A DNA stretch of 64,000 nt from Nocardioidaceae bacterium (GTDB taxonomy: Bacteria; Actinomycetota; Actinomycetes; Propionibacteriales; Nocardioidaceae): NCBI GenBank assembly GCA_017744365.1, contig JAGIBL010000001.1, positions 1,175,416-1,239,415 on the forward strand. The letters run 5' to 3'. The position numbers were made by a program, and so were the translations under genes. Shown here one piece after another: positions 7,136 to 15,108 of this stretch (position 1 is the stretch's first letter; the number at the start of each line of letters is the position of its first letter). Below the pieces are notes generated by a model. It ran no database searches. It worked only from the letters and a program-made list of their open reading frames with translations, and had not been told where the DNA came from.

Positions 7136-8706
7136 GCACCCTCGACCGCAAGCTGCACCTCGATCCGGCCACCGTCCGGCGGGCGCGCTCGCTGGCCCGC
7201 AAGGTCGGCAAGCCCATCGTCAAGCTCGCCACCGGCCACACCACCGTCTCGGTGGAGCGAGCCACGCTGCGCCTCGCCGGCCTGGCCGGTGCCGACTCCG
7301 AGGGCACGCCCTGGGTCAACCGGCTCGCTGACGTGGTCCGCGCCGACGTCGGTCTCGAGCACGGCCTGGCGCTGCCCGTCTGGGACGCGCTGGTCCGTGG
7401 TGAGGCCGAGGACCTGTCCACGCTGGCGCAGAAGGCCGCCGTCGGCTCGGTCCGGTTCCGGCTGCCCGAGGGTCGGGACGCGACCCGAGCGCGCAGTGCG
7501 GCGAAGAAGCAGGTCGGCGCCGGCGTACGACGCATCGACCAGCGCCGCAAGGAGCGGGACCGGCTCATCAAGAAGATCGGCGACGCCCCGCGGCAGCCGT
7601 GGATCTACCTGATCGTGGCCACCGGCGACATCATGGAGGACATCCCGCAGGCGCAGGCGGCCGCGCGCGAGGGCGCCGACGTCATCGCGGTCATCCGGAG
7701 CACCGGGCAGTCGCTGCTCGACTACGTGCCCGAGGGAGCCACCCGGGAGGGCTTCGCCGGCACCTACGCCACCCAGGAGAACTTCCGGCTGATGCGGGCC
7801 GCTCTGGACGAGACGTCGAAGGAGCTCGGCCGTTACGTGCGGCTGACCAACTACGCGTCCGGCCTGTGCATGCCGGAGATCGCCGCGCTCGCCGGGCTCG
7901 AGCGGCTGGACATGATGCTCAACGACTCGATGTACGGGATCCTCTTCCGCGACATCAACCCGGTCCGCACCTTCGTCGACCAGCGGTTCAGCCGGCAGGT
8001 GCACGCCCGCGCCGGCATCGTCATCAACACCGGCGAGGACAACTACCTGACCACCGCGGATGCGGTCGAGGCGGCTCACACGGTCACCGTCAGCCAGCTG
8101 CTCAACGAGTACTTCGCCAAGGAGGCCGGGCTCGAGGACTGGCAGCTCGGGCTCGGGCACGCCTTCGAGATCGACCCCGCCGTCCCGGAGAGCTTCCGGC
8201 TCGAGCTGGCGCACGCGCTGCTGGCCCGCGAGCTGTTCCCGGACGCCCCGCTGAAGTGGATGCCGCCGACGCGGCACATGACCGGCGACGTCTTCCGCGG
8301 CTACCTGCTCGACGGGTTCTTCAACCTGGCCGGGGCGCTGACCGGGCAGGGGATCCTGCTGGTCGGCATGATGACCGAGGCCGTGGTCACCCCGTGGCTC
8401 TCGGACCGCGACCTGGCGCTGCAGAACGTCCGCTACGTGCTCGACGCGGCCGGGGGACTGCGCGAGGACTTCCGGCCCGCGCGCGACGGCTTCATCGTCC
8501 AGCGTGCGCACCAGGTGCTCGCCGAGAGCATCGACCTGCTCGACGACATCGCCAACCACGAGAAGGGACTGCTCGACGCCATCGCCGACGGCACCTTCGG
8601 GCTGATGAAGCGCCCGGCGGACGGCGGCAAGGGCCTCGACGGCGTGGCGAAGAAGAGCAGCGGCTACTACAACCCGGCGACCGAGATCCTGGAGGCAGCC
8701 GAATGA
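7132..8706 (+). CDS. kamD: Lysine 5,6-aminomutase alpha subunit
   Basis: A 524-residue protein matching the length and character of the large subunit of lysine (beta-lysine) 5,6-aminomutase. This is an adenosylcobalamin- and PLP-dependent enzyme that moves the terminal amino group of beta-lysine or D-lysine to C5. The TIM-barrel core includes the segments SLLDYVPEGATREGF, ATQENFRLMRAAL, NDSMYGILFRDINP and KWMPPTRHMTGD, recognisable for this subunit. It overlaps kdd and kamE by 4 nt each, implying translational coupling and equal expression of the two subunits. Activity needs an external B12 supply or synthesis; no cobalamin genes are in this window. Confidence 0.93.
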   Translation: MSTLDRKLHLDPATVRRARSLARKVGKPIVKLATGHTTVSVERATLRLAGLAGADSEGTPWVNRLADVVRADVGLEHGLALPVWDALVRGEAEDLSTLAQKAAVGSVRFRLPEGRDATRARSAAKKQVGAGVRRIDQRRKERDRLIKKIGDAPRQPWIYLIVATGDIMEDIPQAQAAAREGADVIAVIRSTGQSLLDYVPEGATREGFAGTYATQENFRLMRAALDETSKELGRYVRLTNYASGLCMPEIAALAGLERLDMMLNDSMYGILFRDINPVRTFVDQRFSRQVHARAGIVINTGEDNYLTTADAVEAAHTVTVSQLLNEYFAKEAGLEDWQLGLGHAFEIDPAVPESFRLELAHALLARELFPDAPLKWMPPTRHMTGDVFRGYLLDGFFNLAGALTGQGILLVGMMTEAVVTPWLSDRDLALQNVRYVLDAAGGLREDFRPARDGFIVQRAHQVLAESIDLLDDIANHEKGLLDAIADGTFGLMKRPADGGKGLDGVAKKSSGYYNPATEILEAAE

Positions 8707-9440
8707 GCGTTGTCCGACCCTACGGGGACACCACCGGGGACGGCATGGTGCAGCTGAGCTTCACGCTGCCCGTGAAGCACGACAAGGTCGCCGAGGGCGC
8801 CGCGGTCCAGCTGGCCAACAAGATGGGCATGGACCCGGCCCTCGTCGTGCACGCCAAGGCGATGGGCCCGGACTTCACGTTCTTCGTCGTCTACGGCCGG
8901 GTGCACCACCTGGTCGACACGTCCAAGGTCGAGGTCGTCGAGCGCGACTACCCGCTGCTCACCCCCAAGGAGGTCAACGCGGCGGTGAAGGCCCGGCTGC
9001 GGCGCCGGCTGACCGTCGTGGGGGCCTGTATCGGCACCGACGCGCACACCGTCGGCATCGACGCGATCCTCAACATCAAGGGGTTCGCGGGGGAGAAGGG
9101 CCTGGAGTACTACCGCGAGCTGCGCGTGGTGAACCTGGGCGCGCAGGTCTCGGTGCCCGAGCTCGTCGACCGCGCGATCACCGAGAAGGCCGATGCCGTC
9201 CTGGTCTCGCAGGTGGTCACCCAGCGCGACGCGCACCTGTTGAACACCCGGGAGATGTCCGCGGCCTTCCGGGAGGCCTTCCCGGCCGCCAGGAGGCCGT
9301 TGCTGGTCGTCGGTGGCCCGCGGTTCGACGAGACGATGGCCGGCGACCTGGGCGTGGACCGGGTCTTCGGCCGCGGCACCACGCCCGGCGAGGTCGCCAG
9401 CTTCCTGGTGCACCGGATCAAGGAGAAGAAGGCAGCGTGA
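8703..9440 (+). CDS. kamE: Lysine 5,6-aminomutase beta subunit (B12-binding)
   Basis: A 245-residue subunit with the base-off cobalamin motif D113-A-H115-T-V-G118; H115 is the predicted axial ligand. Eleven residues on is K126 in ILNIKGF, which matches the lysine that forms the PLP imine in the clostridial enzyme (spacing H+11). An N-terminal dimerisation part precedes the Rossmann-like B12 domain, which runs to an ADAVLVSQVVTQ strand and a GGPRF motif. All catalytic features seen in characterised KamE are present. It overlaps kamD by ATGA and kal by GTGA. Confidence 0.93.
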   Translation: MSVVRPYGDTTGDGMVQLSFTLPVKHDKVAEGAAVQLANKMGMDPALVVHAKAMGPDFTFFVVYGRVHHLVDTSKVEVVERDYPLLTPKEVNAAVKARLRRRLTVVGACIGTDAHTVGIDAILNIKGFAGEKGLEYYRELRVVNLGAQVSVPELVDRAITEKADAVLVSQVVTQRDAHLLNTREMSAAFREAFPAARRPLLVVGGPRFDETMAGDLGVDRVFGRGTTPGEVASFLVHRIKEKKAA

Positions 9441-9832
9441 AGACTGAAGCCTGCAGGGAAGGCCTGAGGATCACCCACCGCCGCTACGTGCCGTACTCGC
9501 ACGCGCACTACGCCGGCAACCTGGTCGACGGCGCCTACAGCCTGGGCCTCTTCGGCGACGTGGCCACCGAGCTGTGCATCGTCACCGACGAGGACGAGGG
9601 TCTGTTCGCGTCCTACGCCGACGTCCAGTTCCGCCAGCCGGTGCGGGCCGGCGACGTCCTCGAGATCACCGCCGAGCTGGTCCGGGTGGGCAGCCGGTCG
9701 CGCGAGATCGCCTTCACCGCGACCGTCGTCGCGCGGGGCGGCGACGGCCCGCTGGAGTCCTCGGCGCGGGTGCTCGCCGAGCCGATCGTGGCCACCACCG
9801 CGACCGGCGTCTGCGTCGTCCCGGCCAGCTGA
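9437..9832 (+). CDS. kal: 3-aminobutyryl-CoA ammonia-lyase (hotdog fold)
   Basis: A 131-residue hotdog-fold protein. In the lysine fermentation pathway Kal removes ammonia from 3-aminobutyryl-CoA to give crotonyl-CoA. The motif PYSHAHYAGNLVDGAY near the N-terminus and the FRQPVRAGDVLEI strand are typical of the family, which is related to thioesterases and MaoC-like hydratases. The GTG start overlaps kamE (GTGA), so it closes the kdd-kamD-kamE-kal operon. The cleavage enzyme Kce and a CoA-transferase, which act between Kdd and Kal, are not in this window. The short length makes a thioesterase role conceivable, but the position argues for Kal. Confidence 0.85.
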   Translation: MKTEACREGLRITHRRYVPYSHAHYAGNLVDGAYSLGLFGDVATELCIVTDEDEGLFASYADVQFRQPVRAGDVLEITAELVRVGSRSREIAFTATVVARGGDGPLESSARVLAEPIVATTATGVCVVPAS

Positions 9833-9843
9833 ATTTCGGGGGT

Positions 9844-9867
9844 CGGCGTGTCCAGCGCGACACGCCG
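9844..9867 (+). terminator. Hairpin behind the lysine operon, possible terminator
   Basis: Perfect 9-bp arms CGGCGTGTC (9844-9852) and GACACGCCG (9859-9867) enclose a 6-nt loop 11 bp after the kal stop. A T-rich tract starts only at about 9878, so the U-run is displaced compared with a classical intrinsic terminator. Termination here would fit the end of the operon. Confidence 0.45.
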
Positions 9868-10210
9868 TCGGCCGCAAATTTCTTTCACTCTTTGTTGGCC
9901 CGCCGGCCACTCGCCTGACCTGCGGTTTCACCGCATCCGCGCAGGTCAGCGAACGCTTGACAGCAAGGGGCCTTCGTAGGTTGTGTTGCCTCGTTCCTCC
10001 AGGCAGATCGTTCCGGCGCGTGCGCCGCGACATGGAGGGAAAGCCTCACCGGCCGCCGCGGTGTGGGTGGACCCTCGCGGCGAGTCGCGGTCGCACAACT
10101 CGAACGGGAGAACACGGGGGGAGAGCGACGCCAGTAGACAACGGTCGTTCGGTGGCAGCCAGTCACCGCGCGGGCGGTCCGAAGGCCTCGACCCTCCCCC
10201 CGCCGCCTGC
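9868..10210. other. Non-coding stretch between kal and ppm1
   Basis: No frame here shows normal codon use for this genome. It opens with a T-rich tract and contains TTGACA (9957-9962), with TAGGTT 14 nt later, a shorter spacer than usual for a housekeeping promoter. It then runs into GC-rich sequence able to form several hairpins: CGGCGC/GCGCCG around a 2-nt loop (10014-10027) and GAGG/CCTC around GAAAG (10035-10047). The stretch runs straight into the dispersed repeat. A small RNA gene is possible but I recognise no known RNA family (not RNase P RNA, tmRNA or SRP RNA). Confidence 0.3.
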
Positions 10211-10346
10211 TTGAATTGCCTCCGCTGCGGTTGAATTGCCTCCGCTCCGCTCCGGCGTGCTGACGCCGCCTTGAGCGCCCTGTCTTCCCTCCTCACTCGC
10301 TCGCAAGCTCGCCATCGTTCGTCAGTCCAGACAGGGCGGGCGGCGC
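10211..10346 (+). repeat. Structured dispersed repeat, copy 1
   Basis: Shares its layout and conserved words with 17979-18094. It starts with TTGAATTGCCTC, here duplicated in tandem (10211-10230 and 10231-10250). Then comes an outer stem arm ACGCCGCC (10263-10270), a 5-nt bulge TTGAG and inner arm CGCCCTGTCT (10276-10285). A 43-nt loop beginning TCCCTCCT and ending CGTCAGTCC follows. The loop is closed by AGACAGGGCG (10329-10338) and outer arm GGCGGCGC (10339-10346). The inner stem is a perfect 10 bp. It lies 55 bp before the ppm1 start. Confidence 0.75.
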
Positions 10347-10401
10347 CAGCCTGGTGGTCGATGCCCTAGGTTCTTCGGGGATCTAGGGAGGGGAACGTTT
10401 C

Positions 10402-11118
10402 GTGGCACGGGCCGTCATTGTTGTTCCTACTTACAACGAGGTGCTCAACCTTGCTGAGGTGGTAGGCCGCGTTCGTGCTGCTGTTCCTGAGGTCGATGTC
10501 TTGGTGGTCGATGACGCGTCTCCCGACGGGACCGGGAAGGTGGCCGACGAGCTGGCTGCTGCCGATCCGCAGGTGCGGGTGCTGCACCGCGCCGCCAAGG
10601 AAGGGTTGGGGGCCGCCTACATCCATGGGTTCCGGGTCGCGCTCGAGGACGGCTACGAGGTCATCGGGGAGATGGACGCGGACGGCTCGCACCAGCCCGA
10701 GCAGCTGCCACGGCTGTTCGCCGCCCTGGCGGACGCCGACCTGGTGATCGGCTCGCGCTGGGTGCCCGGCGGCTCGGTGGTGAACTGGCCGTGGCACCGC
10801 TTGCTCCTCTCCCGCGGTGGCAACCTCTACACCCGGGCGCTGCTCGGCATCGGGGTGCGTGACGCGACCGCGGGCTTCCGCCTGTTCCGTCGTACGACGC
10901 TGGAGACGATCGACCTCGACACCGTGCAGGCCCTCGGCTACGTCTTCCAGGTCGAGCTCGCCTACCGGACCCTGCGCGCCGGACTGCGCGTGCGCGAGGT
11001 GCCCATCGAGTTCGTCGAACGGGTCCGCGGCGACTCCAAGATGACCCCAGAGGTCGCCCGCGAGTCACTGGCCCGGATCACCCGCTGGGGGCTGGCCGAA
11101 CGACGCCGCCGCGGTTGA
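10402..11118 (+). CDS. Polyprenol monophosphomannose synthase-like glycosyltransferase (GT2)
   Basis: A 238-residue GT-A glycosyltransferase that probably moves mannose from GDP-mannose to a polyprenyl phosphate on the cytoplasmic face, supplying lipid-linked mannose for glycoproteins or lipoglycans. It starts VVPTYNE, has VDDASPDGT (D37-D38) and the DxD metal motif D92-A-D94 in EMDADGSHQPE. It ends with the GDSKM segment typical of dolichol-phosphate-mannose synthase relatives. Length matches the soluble catalytic domain of actinobacterial Ppm1, without the acyltransferase part seen in mycobacteria. The GTG start follows GAGGGGAACG. Confidence 0.9.
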   Translation: MARAVIVVPTYNEVLNLAEVVGRVRAAVPEVDVLVVDDASPDGTGKVADELAAADPQVRVLHRAAKEGLGAAYIHGFRVALEDGYEVIGEMDADGSHQPEQLPRLFAALADADLVIGSRWVPGGSVVNWPWHRLLLSRGGNLYTRALLGIGVRDATAGFRLFRRTTLETIDLDTVQALGYVFQVELAYRTLRAGLRVREVPIEFVERVRGDSKMTPEVARESLARITRWGLAERRRRG

Positions 11119-11140
11119 CGCTCTTGGCTAGGTTGGCCCC

Positions 11141-11668
11141 ATGACCGAACGCGTCGACCCGCCGCTGCAGGCGGGGGAGGCCGAGACCTTGCTCGGCTAC
11201 CTGGACTACCACCGCGCGACGCTGCGGCGGAAGGTGGCCGGGCTGGACGCGGAGGCGCTCGCGCGGACCCTTTCGCCCTCGTCGATGACGCTCGGCGGCC
11301 TGGTGAGTCACCTGACCCTGGTCGAGGACCACTGGTTCTCGGTGGTGCTCGCCGGCAACAAGCCCGCGCCGCCCTGGGACGGCGTCGACTGGGACGCCGA
11401 CAACGACTGGGACTGGCACATGGCCGCGGGGCTCACCCTCGACGAGCTGCTCACGCCGTACGACGAGACCGTGGCGCGCGTGGACGCCCTCATCGCTACC
11501 GCGCTCGAGGCCGCCGGCCCGGGCGCCCTGTCGGTGAAGACCAGCCGGCGCCAGGGCGTCCCGTTCAGCCTGCGCTGGATCCTGCTGCACATGATCGAGG
11601 AGTACGCCCGGCACAACGGGCACGCGGACCTGCTGCGCGAGTCGATCGACGGCGAGGTGGGCGAATGA
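11141..11668 (+). CDS. DinB/DUF664 family protein (second paralogue)
   Basis: A 175-residue homologue of the protein encoded at 3011-3556. It shares SSMTLGGLVSHLTLVEDHW, PPWDGVDWDA and the C-terminal EEYARHNGHADLLRESIDG. These His-containing motifs fit a metal site of the DinB four-helix bundle. ATG 11141 lies 22 bp after ppm1, and the gene overlaps fxsA by 4 nt, so the three probably form one transcript. The reaction is unknown; family members often transfer a low-molecular-weight thiol, which in this lineage would be mycothiol. Confidence 0.88.
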   Translation: MTERVDPPLQAGEAETLLGYLDYHRATLRRKVAGLDAEALARTLSPSSMTLGGLVSHLTLVEDHWFSVVLAGNKPAPPWDGVDWDADNDWDWHMAAGLTLDELLTPYDETVARVDALIATALEAAGPGALSVKTSRRQGVPFSLRWILLHMIEEYARHNGHADLLRESIDGEVGE

Positions 11669-12138
11669 GCGGCGCGCGGCGCCGGTTCCCCTGGGGGCTG
11701 CTGTTCCTGGCGTTCCTGATCGTGCCGATCATCGAGATCTACGTGCTCATCCAGGTCGGTCAGGTGATCGGGCCCTGGTGGACCATCCTGCTGCTGATCG
11801 CGGACAGCATCCTCGGCTCGTGGCTGCTGCGCCGCGAGGGCGCGAAGGCCTGGCAGGCGCTGCGGATCGCGCTCACCGAGGGCCGGATGCCGGCCAAGGA
11901 GCTGGCCGACGGCGCCCTCATCGTGCTCGGCGGCGCGCTCATGATCAGCCCCGGCTTCGTCACCGACGCGTTCGGGCTGCTGGCGATCCTGCCGTTCACC
12001 CGGCCGCTCGGGCGCCGGCTGCTGGCCCGCTTCGTGGCTCGGCGGCTCGTGGTCATCCCCGGGACGACGCCGGGACCCGGAAACACGCGTCGCCCCGGAC
12101 CAGACGTGGTCCAGGGCGACGTGGTCGATCCGGAGTAG
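11665..12138 (+). CDS. fxsA: FxsA family membrane protein
   Basis: A 157-residue inner-membrane protein of the FxsA family. Hydrophobic segments are visible at about residues 9-30, 33-52 and 75-95, with PIIEIYVLIQVGQVIG and the ISPGFVTDAFGLLAILPFTR block that typifies the family. The C-terminal tail is Gly/Pro-rich, charged and likely cytoplasmic. In E. coli FxsA overexpression relieves phage T7 exclusion by F; its normal role is unknown. It overlaps the DinB-like gene by ATGA and ends 3 bp from the convergent rbpA stop. Confidence 0.9.
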   Translation: MSGARRRFPWGLLFLAFLIVPIIEIYVLIQVGQVIGPWWTILLLIADSILGSWLLRREGAKAWQALRIALTEGRMPAKELADGALIVLGGALMISPGFVTDAFGLLAILPFTRPLGRRLLARFVARRLVVIPGTTPGPGNTRRPGPDVVQGDVVDPE

Positions 12139-12141
12139 GGG

Positions 12142-12585
12142 TCAGGCGGAGGCCTTCTTCTTGGCCTTGGCCTTCGGCTTGACCGACTTGGCCGGGGTCT
12201 TGCCGCCGCGCGCGGTCGAGCGGGAGGCGGGCCGGTGCAGGTGCGCCGGGCCGATCTCCCCACCGCGGAGCAGCTCGAGCCGCTCGGTGAGGATGTCCTC
12301 CAGCTCGCTGATGGAGCGCCGCTCGAGCAGCATGTCCCAGTGAGTCCGGACCGGCTTCTCGGCCTTCTCCTCCGGCACGATGCCGTCGACGCTCAGGGCC
12401 ACCTCGCCGCAGCGCGGGCACTCCCAGTTCGCCGGGACCTCGGCCTCGACGGACATGGTGATCTCGAAGACGTGGCCACGCGGGCACCGGTAGCCGACCT
12501 GCTGACGGGCGGCGAACTCGATGCCGCGCTCGTCCTCGAAGCTCTGGCCGCCGAGGCGCGCGCCTCGCAGTGTCCGATCTCCCAC
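12142..12585 (-). CDS. rbpA: RNA polymerase-binding protein RbpA
   Basis: A 147-residue actinobacterial transcription factor that binds sigma-A and RNA polymerase and stabilises the open complex. It begins GDRTLRGARLGGQSFEDERG, has the zinc-site pattern C34/H38/C56/C59 (YRCPRGH and WECPRCG), and the sigma-interaction part HWDMLLERRSISELEDIL. A Lys/Ala-rich tail makes it longer than typical members (about 110-130). The GTG start at 12585 follows GGGAGG. A sigma-R type promoter lies about 140 bp upstream, which matches the known control of rbpA by the thiol-oxidative-stress sigma factor in Streptomyces. Confidence 0.95.
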   Translation of the reverse strand: MGDRTLRGARLGGQSFEDERGIEFAARQQVGYRCPRGHVFEITMSVEAEVPANWECPRCGEVALSVDGIVPEEKAEKPVRTHWDMLLERRSISELEDILTERLELLRGGEIGPAHLHRPASRSTARGGKTPAKSVKPKAKAKKKASA

Positions 12586-12723
12586 GGGAACCTCCCAAGT
12601 CTCGGTGCTGCCAGATCGTGGCGTCACCTCATGCGTACAACCTTGAAGACGGCCAGGCAAGCCGATCGTGACGCCGGATTCGTTTCGGGTGGGCGAACCG
12701 GCGGATCTACCGCCTGACACGTA

Positions 12724-12753
12724 CCCAACGAACGGGGATCGAGCAGGATTCCC
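12724..12753 (-). promoter_or_regulatory. Sigma-R/SigH-type promoter of rbpA
   Basis: On the minus strand GGGAAT (12753-12748) is followed by exactly 18 nt and then GTTGGG (12729-12724). This matches the GGGAAT-N18-GTT consensus of SigR of Streptomyces and SigH of mycobacteria. Transcription would start near 12716 and give a 5' leader of about 130 nt before rbpA. rbpA is an established SigR target in Streptomyces coelicolor, so both sequence and gene identity agree. Confidence 0.8.
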
Positions 12754-12807
12754 GGTCTGGACAGCCGAGACGGGGCTCACACGGACCGGCTCGCACGACC
12801 GGGGGTG

Positions 12808-14193
12808 CTAGACGACCGACGGCTCGACGTTCCCGGCCTCACGGATGCCCCGTTCCGGGTCCAGCCGGAGCAGGAAGAACGCGCCGAGGACGAAGAACAC
12901 GATCAGCGCCAGGATCGCGGGCCGGTACGAGCCGGTGACCTGGAAGACCACCCCGAAGACCAGCGTCCCGAACCAGGAGGTGCCGCGCTCGGCGGCGCCG
13001 TACAGGGCGAAGTACTCACCCTCCCGGCCGCGGGGGATCAGCAGGCTGAAGAAGGACCGCGACAGCGCCTGGGTGCCACCGAGGACGATCCCGATCGCGA
13101 TCGCGACGACGAGGAACAGCGCCACGTTCCTCTCCGGCAGCGCCAGGGCGGCCACCACGATCACCATCCACGCGAAGGTGCCCCACAAGATCGACCGGTA
13201 GGAGCCGTGACGCTCGGCCAGCCGGCCGAACAGCAGTGCCCCGCCGAAGGCGACGAACTGGATGAGCAGGATGGTCGCGATCAGCACGCTGGTGCCGAAC
13301 TTCAGCTGCTTGTCGCCGTACGTCGAGGCGGCGTAGATCACCGTCTGGATGCCGTCGTTGTAGAACAGGTAGGCCAGCAGGAACGTCATCGTCATCGGGT
13401 AGCGGCGCAGGTCCTTCAGCGTCGCCCAGAGCTGGCCGAAGCTGCGGTGGACCAGCCCGCCCTCCTCGGGCAGCAGGTTGCGCGCCGGGTAGTCACGCAG
13501 CCGCAGGAACGGGATCAGCGTGAACGCCGCCCACCACACCGCCGCGGACAGCAGCGAGACCCGCACCGCCATCGACTTCGAGAGCCCGAAGGTGTCGTGG
13601 CCCAGGAACAGCACCAGGTTGAGCGCGAGCAGGATGCCGCCGCCGAGGTAGCCCCAGGCCCAGCCGCGCGAGGACGCCCGGTCACGCTCCTCCTCGGTGG
13701 AGATGTCCACCAGGATCGCGTTGTAGCAGACCAGCGAGCAGCCGGCCAGGATGCTGGCCGCGACCACCGCGAAGGCACCCAGCTGCCACTGGTCGTCCTG
13801 GAGGAAGAAGAGCAGCGCCCCGAAGAACGCCCCCGCCCAGGCGTAGGCCGCCATCTGCCGCTTCTTGCGCGCCGACCGGTCCACGAACGCACCGACGACC
13901 GGCAGCAGGAACGCGCTGGCGATGGTGGCGAAGCTGGTCAGGTACGACGGCAGCGAGCCCGCGGCCAGGTGCAGGCCGAGCAGCTCCACGGTCTTCTTGC
14001 AGGTGTCCTCGGCGTCGTCGCCGCAGCCGGCCGCCTTGCCGGCGACGGTGATCATGTACGGCGCGAACATCACCGAGAGCACCGTGGTGAAGAAGGCCGA
14101 GTTGGCCCAGTCGTACCAGTTCCAGGCCTTCTGCTGCTGGAGCCGGTCGAGCGGTGCCAGGTCGGCGATGCGCTGGACAGGTTCGTGGGTCAT
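12808..14193 (-). CDS. MFS transporter of the UMF1/Atg22-like group
   Basis: A 461-residue polytopic membrane protein with about 11-12 hydrophobic segments. Group markers are KAWNWYDWANSAFFTTVLS at the N-terminus, GRLAERHGSYRSILWG in the middle loop, and the GGTQALSRSFFSLLIP block, all characteristic of the UMF1 family related to vacuolar amino acid effluxer Atg22. It is probably an exporter; the substrate is unknown. The ATG overlaps the upstream GDPD stop by ATGA, so the two are co-transcribed. A role in moving glycerol-phosphate or amino-alcohol breakdown products would fit but is speculation. Confidence 0.88.
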   Translation of the reverse strand: MTHEPVQRIADLAPLDRLQQQKAWNWYDWANSAFFTTVLSVMFAPYMITVAGKAAGCGDDAEDTCKKTVELLGLHLAAGSLPSYLTSFATIASAFLLPVVGAFVDRSARKKRQMAAYAWAGAFFGALLFFLQDDQWQLGAFAVVAASILAGCSLVCYNAILVDISTEEERDRASSRGWAWGYLGGGILLALNLVLFLGHDTFGLSKSMAVRVSLLSAAVWWAAFTLIPFLRLRDYPARNLLPEEGGLVHRSFGQLWATLKDLRRYPMTMTFLLAYLFYNDGIQTVIYAASTYGDKQLKFGTSVLIATILLIQFVAFGGALLFGRLAERHGSYRSILWGTFAWMVIVVAALALPERNVALFLVVAIAIGIVLGGTQALSRSFFSLLIPRGREGEYFALYGAAERGTSWFGTLVFGVVFQVTGSYRPAILALIVFFVLGAFFLLRLDPERGIREAGNVEPSVV

Positions 14194-14993
14194 GCGGCGT
14201 CCTCCCAGAGTCCACGGCGGACGAGCACGTCCTTGAGCAGGTCGGTGCGGTCGGTGATGAGGCCGTCGACACCGAGGGCGACCAACCGGTCCATCTCGGC
14301 GGGCTCGTCGACGGTCCACACGTGCACGTGCGCCCCGGCCGCGTGCGCCCGTCGTACGAGCCCGGCGTCGACGATCCGCAGCCGCCCGCGCCGGACCGGG
14401 ACCTGCAGCGCCGCCACCCGGCCGCGGGTGACCAGCCGGGCGAGCCGGGGGACCGGCAGGGTCAGGAACGCGGCCGCCTCGGCCGGCGCCGCCGAGGTGG
14501 CCACCCGGCCGCCGGTCAGCGCCCGGAACTGCCGCAGGCTGCTCAGCGAGAACGAGCCGACCAGCACCCGGTCGTGGGCGCCGGCCCGGTCCAGCAGCGC
14601 GGCCAGCGGGCGTACCGCCGCCGGCGACTTGAGGTCGATGTTGAATTGGCAGTCGGGGAAGGCCTCCAGCAGGTCGGCCATCCCCGGGACCGCGTGCTCA
14701 CCGCCGATCCGCGCCAGCGCGACCTCGGCTGCCTGGGTGCTCGCCAGCGGCCCGGCCCGGTCGGTGACCCGGTCGAGCACCTCGTCGTGGAAGGCCACCA
14801 GGTGGCCGTCGCTGGTCGCGTGCACGTCGGTCTCGAGGTAGCGGTAGCCGAGCGCCACCGCGTGCTCGAACGCGTGCAGCGTGTTCTCCAGCCCACGCAG
14901 CTCGGGGTGCAGCGCGCCCCCGCGGTGCGCCATCGCGATCACGGTCCCCGCGGCCTCGTCGAGGTACGGGTAGCCCGTCACCGGTCGGTCCAT
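14190..14993 (-). CDS. Glycerophosphodiester phosphodiesterase
   Basis: A 267-residue GDPD enzyme that hydrolyses glycerophosphodiesters to sn-glycerol 3-phosphate and an alcohol. Catalytic and metal residues are visible: H23-R24 (MAHRGG), E36-N37-T38 (LENT), E54/D56/H58 (LETDVHAT) and H69-D70. A barrel end with WTVDEP and GLITDRTD follows. No signal peptide is seen, so it is likely cytoplasmic. It is first in a two-gene operon with the MFS transporter. Confidence 0.93.
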   Translation of the reverse strand: MDRPVTGYPYLDEAAGTVIAMAHRGGALHPELRGLENTLHAFEHAVALGYRYLETDVHATSDGHLVAFHDEVLDRVTDRAGPLASTQAAEVALARIGGEHAVPGMADLLEAFPDCQFNIDLKSPAAVRPLAALLDRAGAHDRVLVGSFSLSSLRQFRALTGGRVATSAAPAEAAAFLTLPVPRLARLVTRGRVAALQVPVRRGRLRIVDAGLVRRAHAAGAHVHVWTVDEPAEMDRLVALGVDGLITDRTDLLKDVLVRRGLWEDAA

Positions 14994-15070
14994 CGCCTCC
15001 CTGCCTTCCCTCCCACCCGAGCAGTATCACGTGCCCGGGACGTCGACGGGCCGACACAGGCCGCGCGGCA

Positions 15071-15084
15071 CCGGAGTTCTCCGG
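15071..15084. promoter_or_regulatory. Perfect palindrome upstream of the zinc-ribbon gene
   Basis: CCGGAGTTCTCCGG is a perfect 14-bp palindrome located 25 bp before the start of the zinc-ribbon gene, in the gap to the divergent GDPD gene. The position suits a repressor site. No protein can be assigned. Confidence 0.35.
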
Positions 15085-15108
15085 CGTTCGGGGAGTACCG
15101 TCTGGTGA

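Noticed and set aside
9957-10214. Short open frame after TTGACA in the kal-ppm1 gap
   Set aside because: Arg/Thr-rich with no conserved motif and no ribosome-binding site; better seen as non-coding.
12805-14841. Plus-strand open frame of 678 codons
   Set aside because: Antisense to the MFS and GDPD genes; composition rich in Arg, Glu, Gln and His with no domain.
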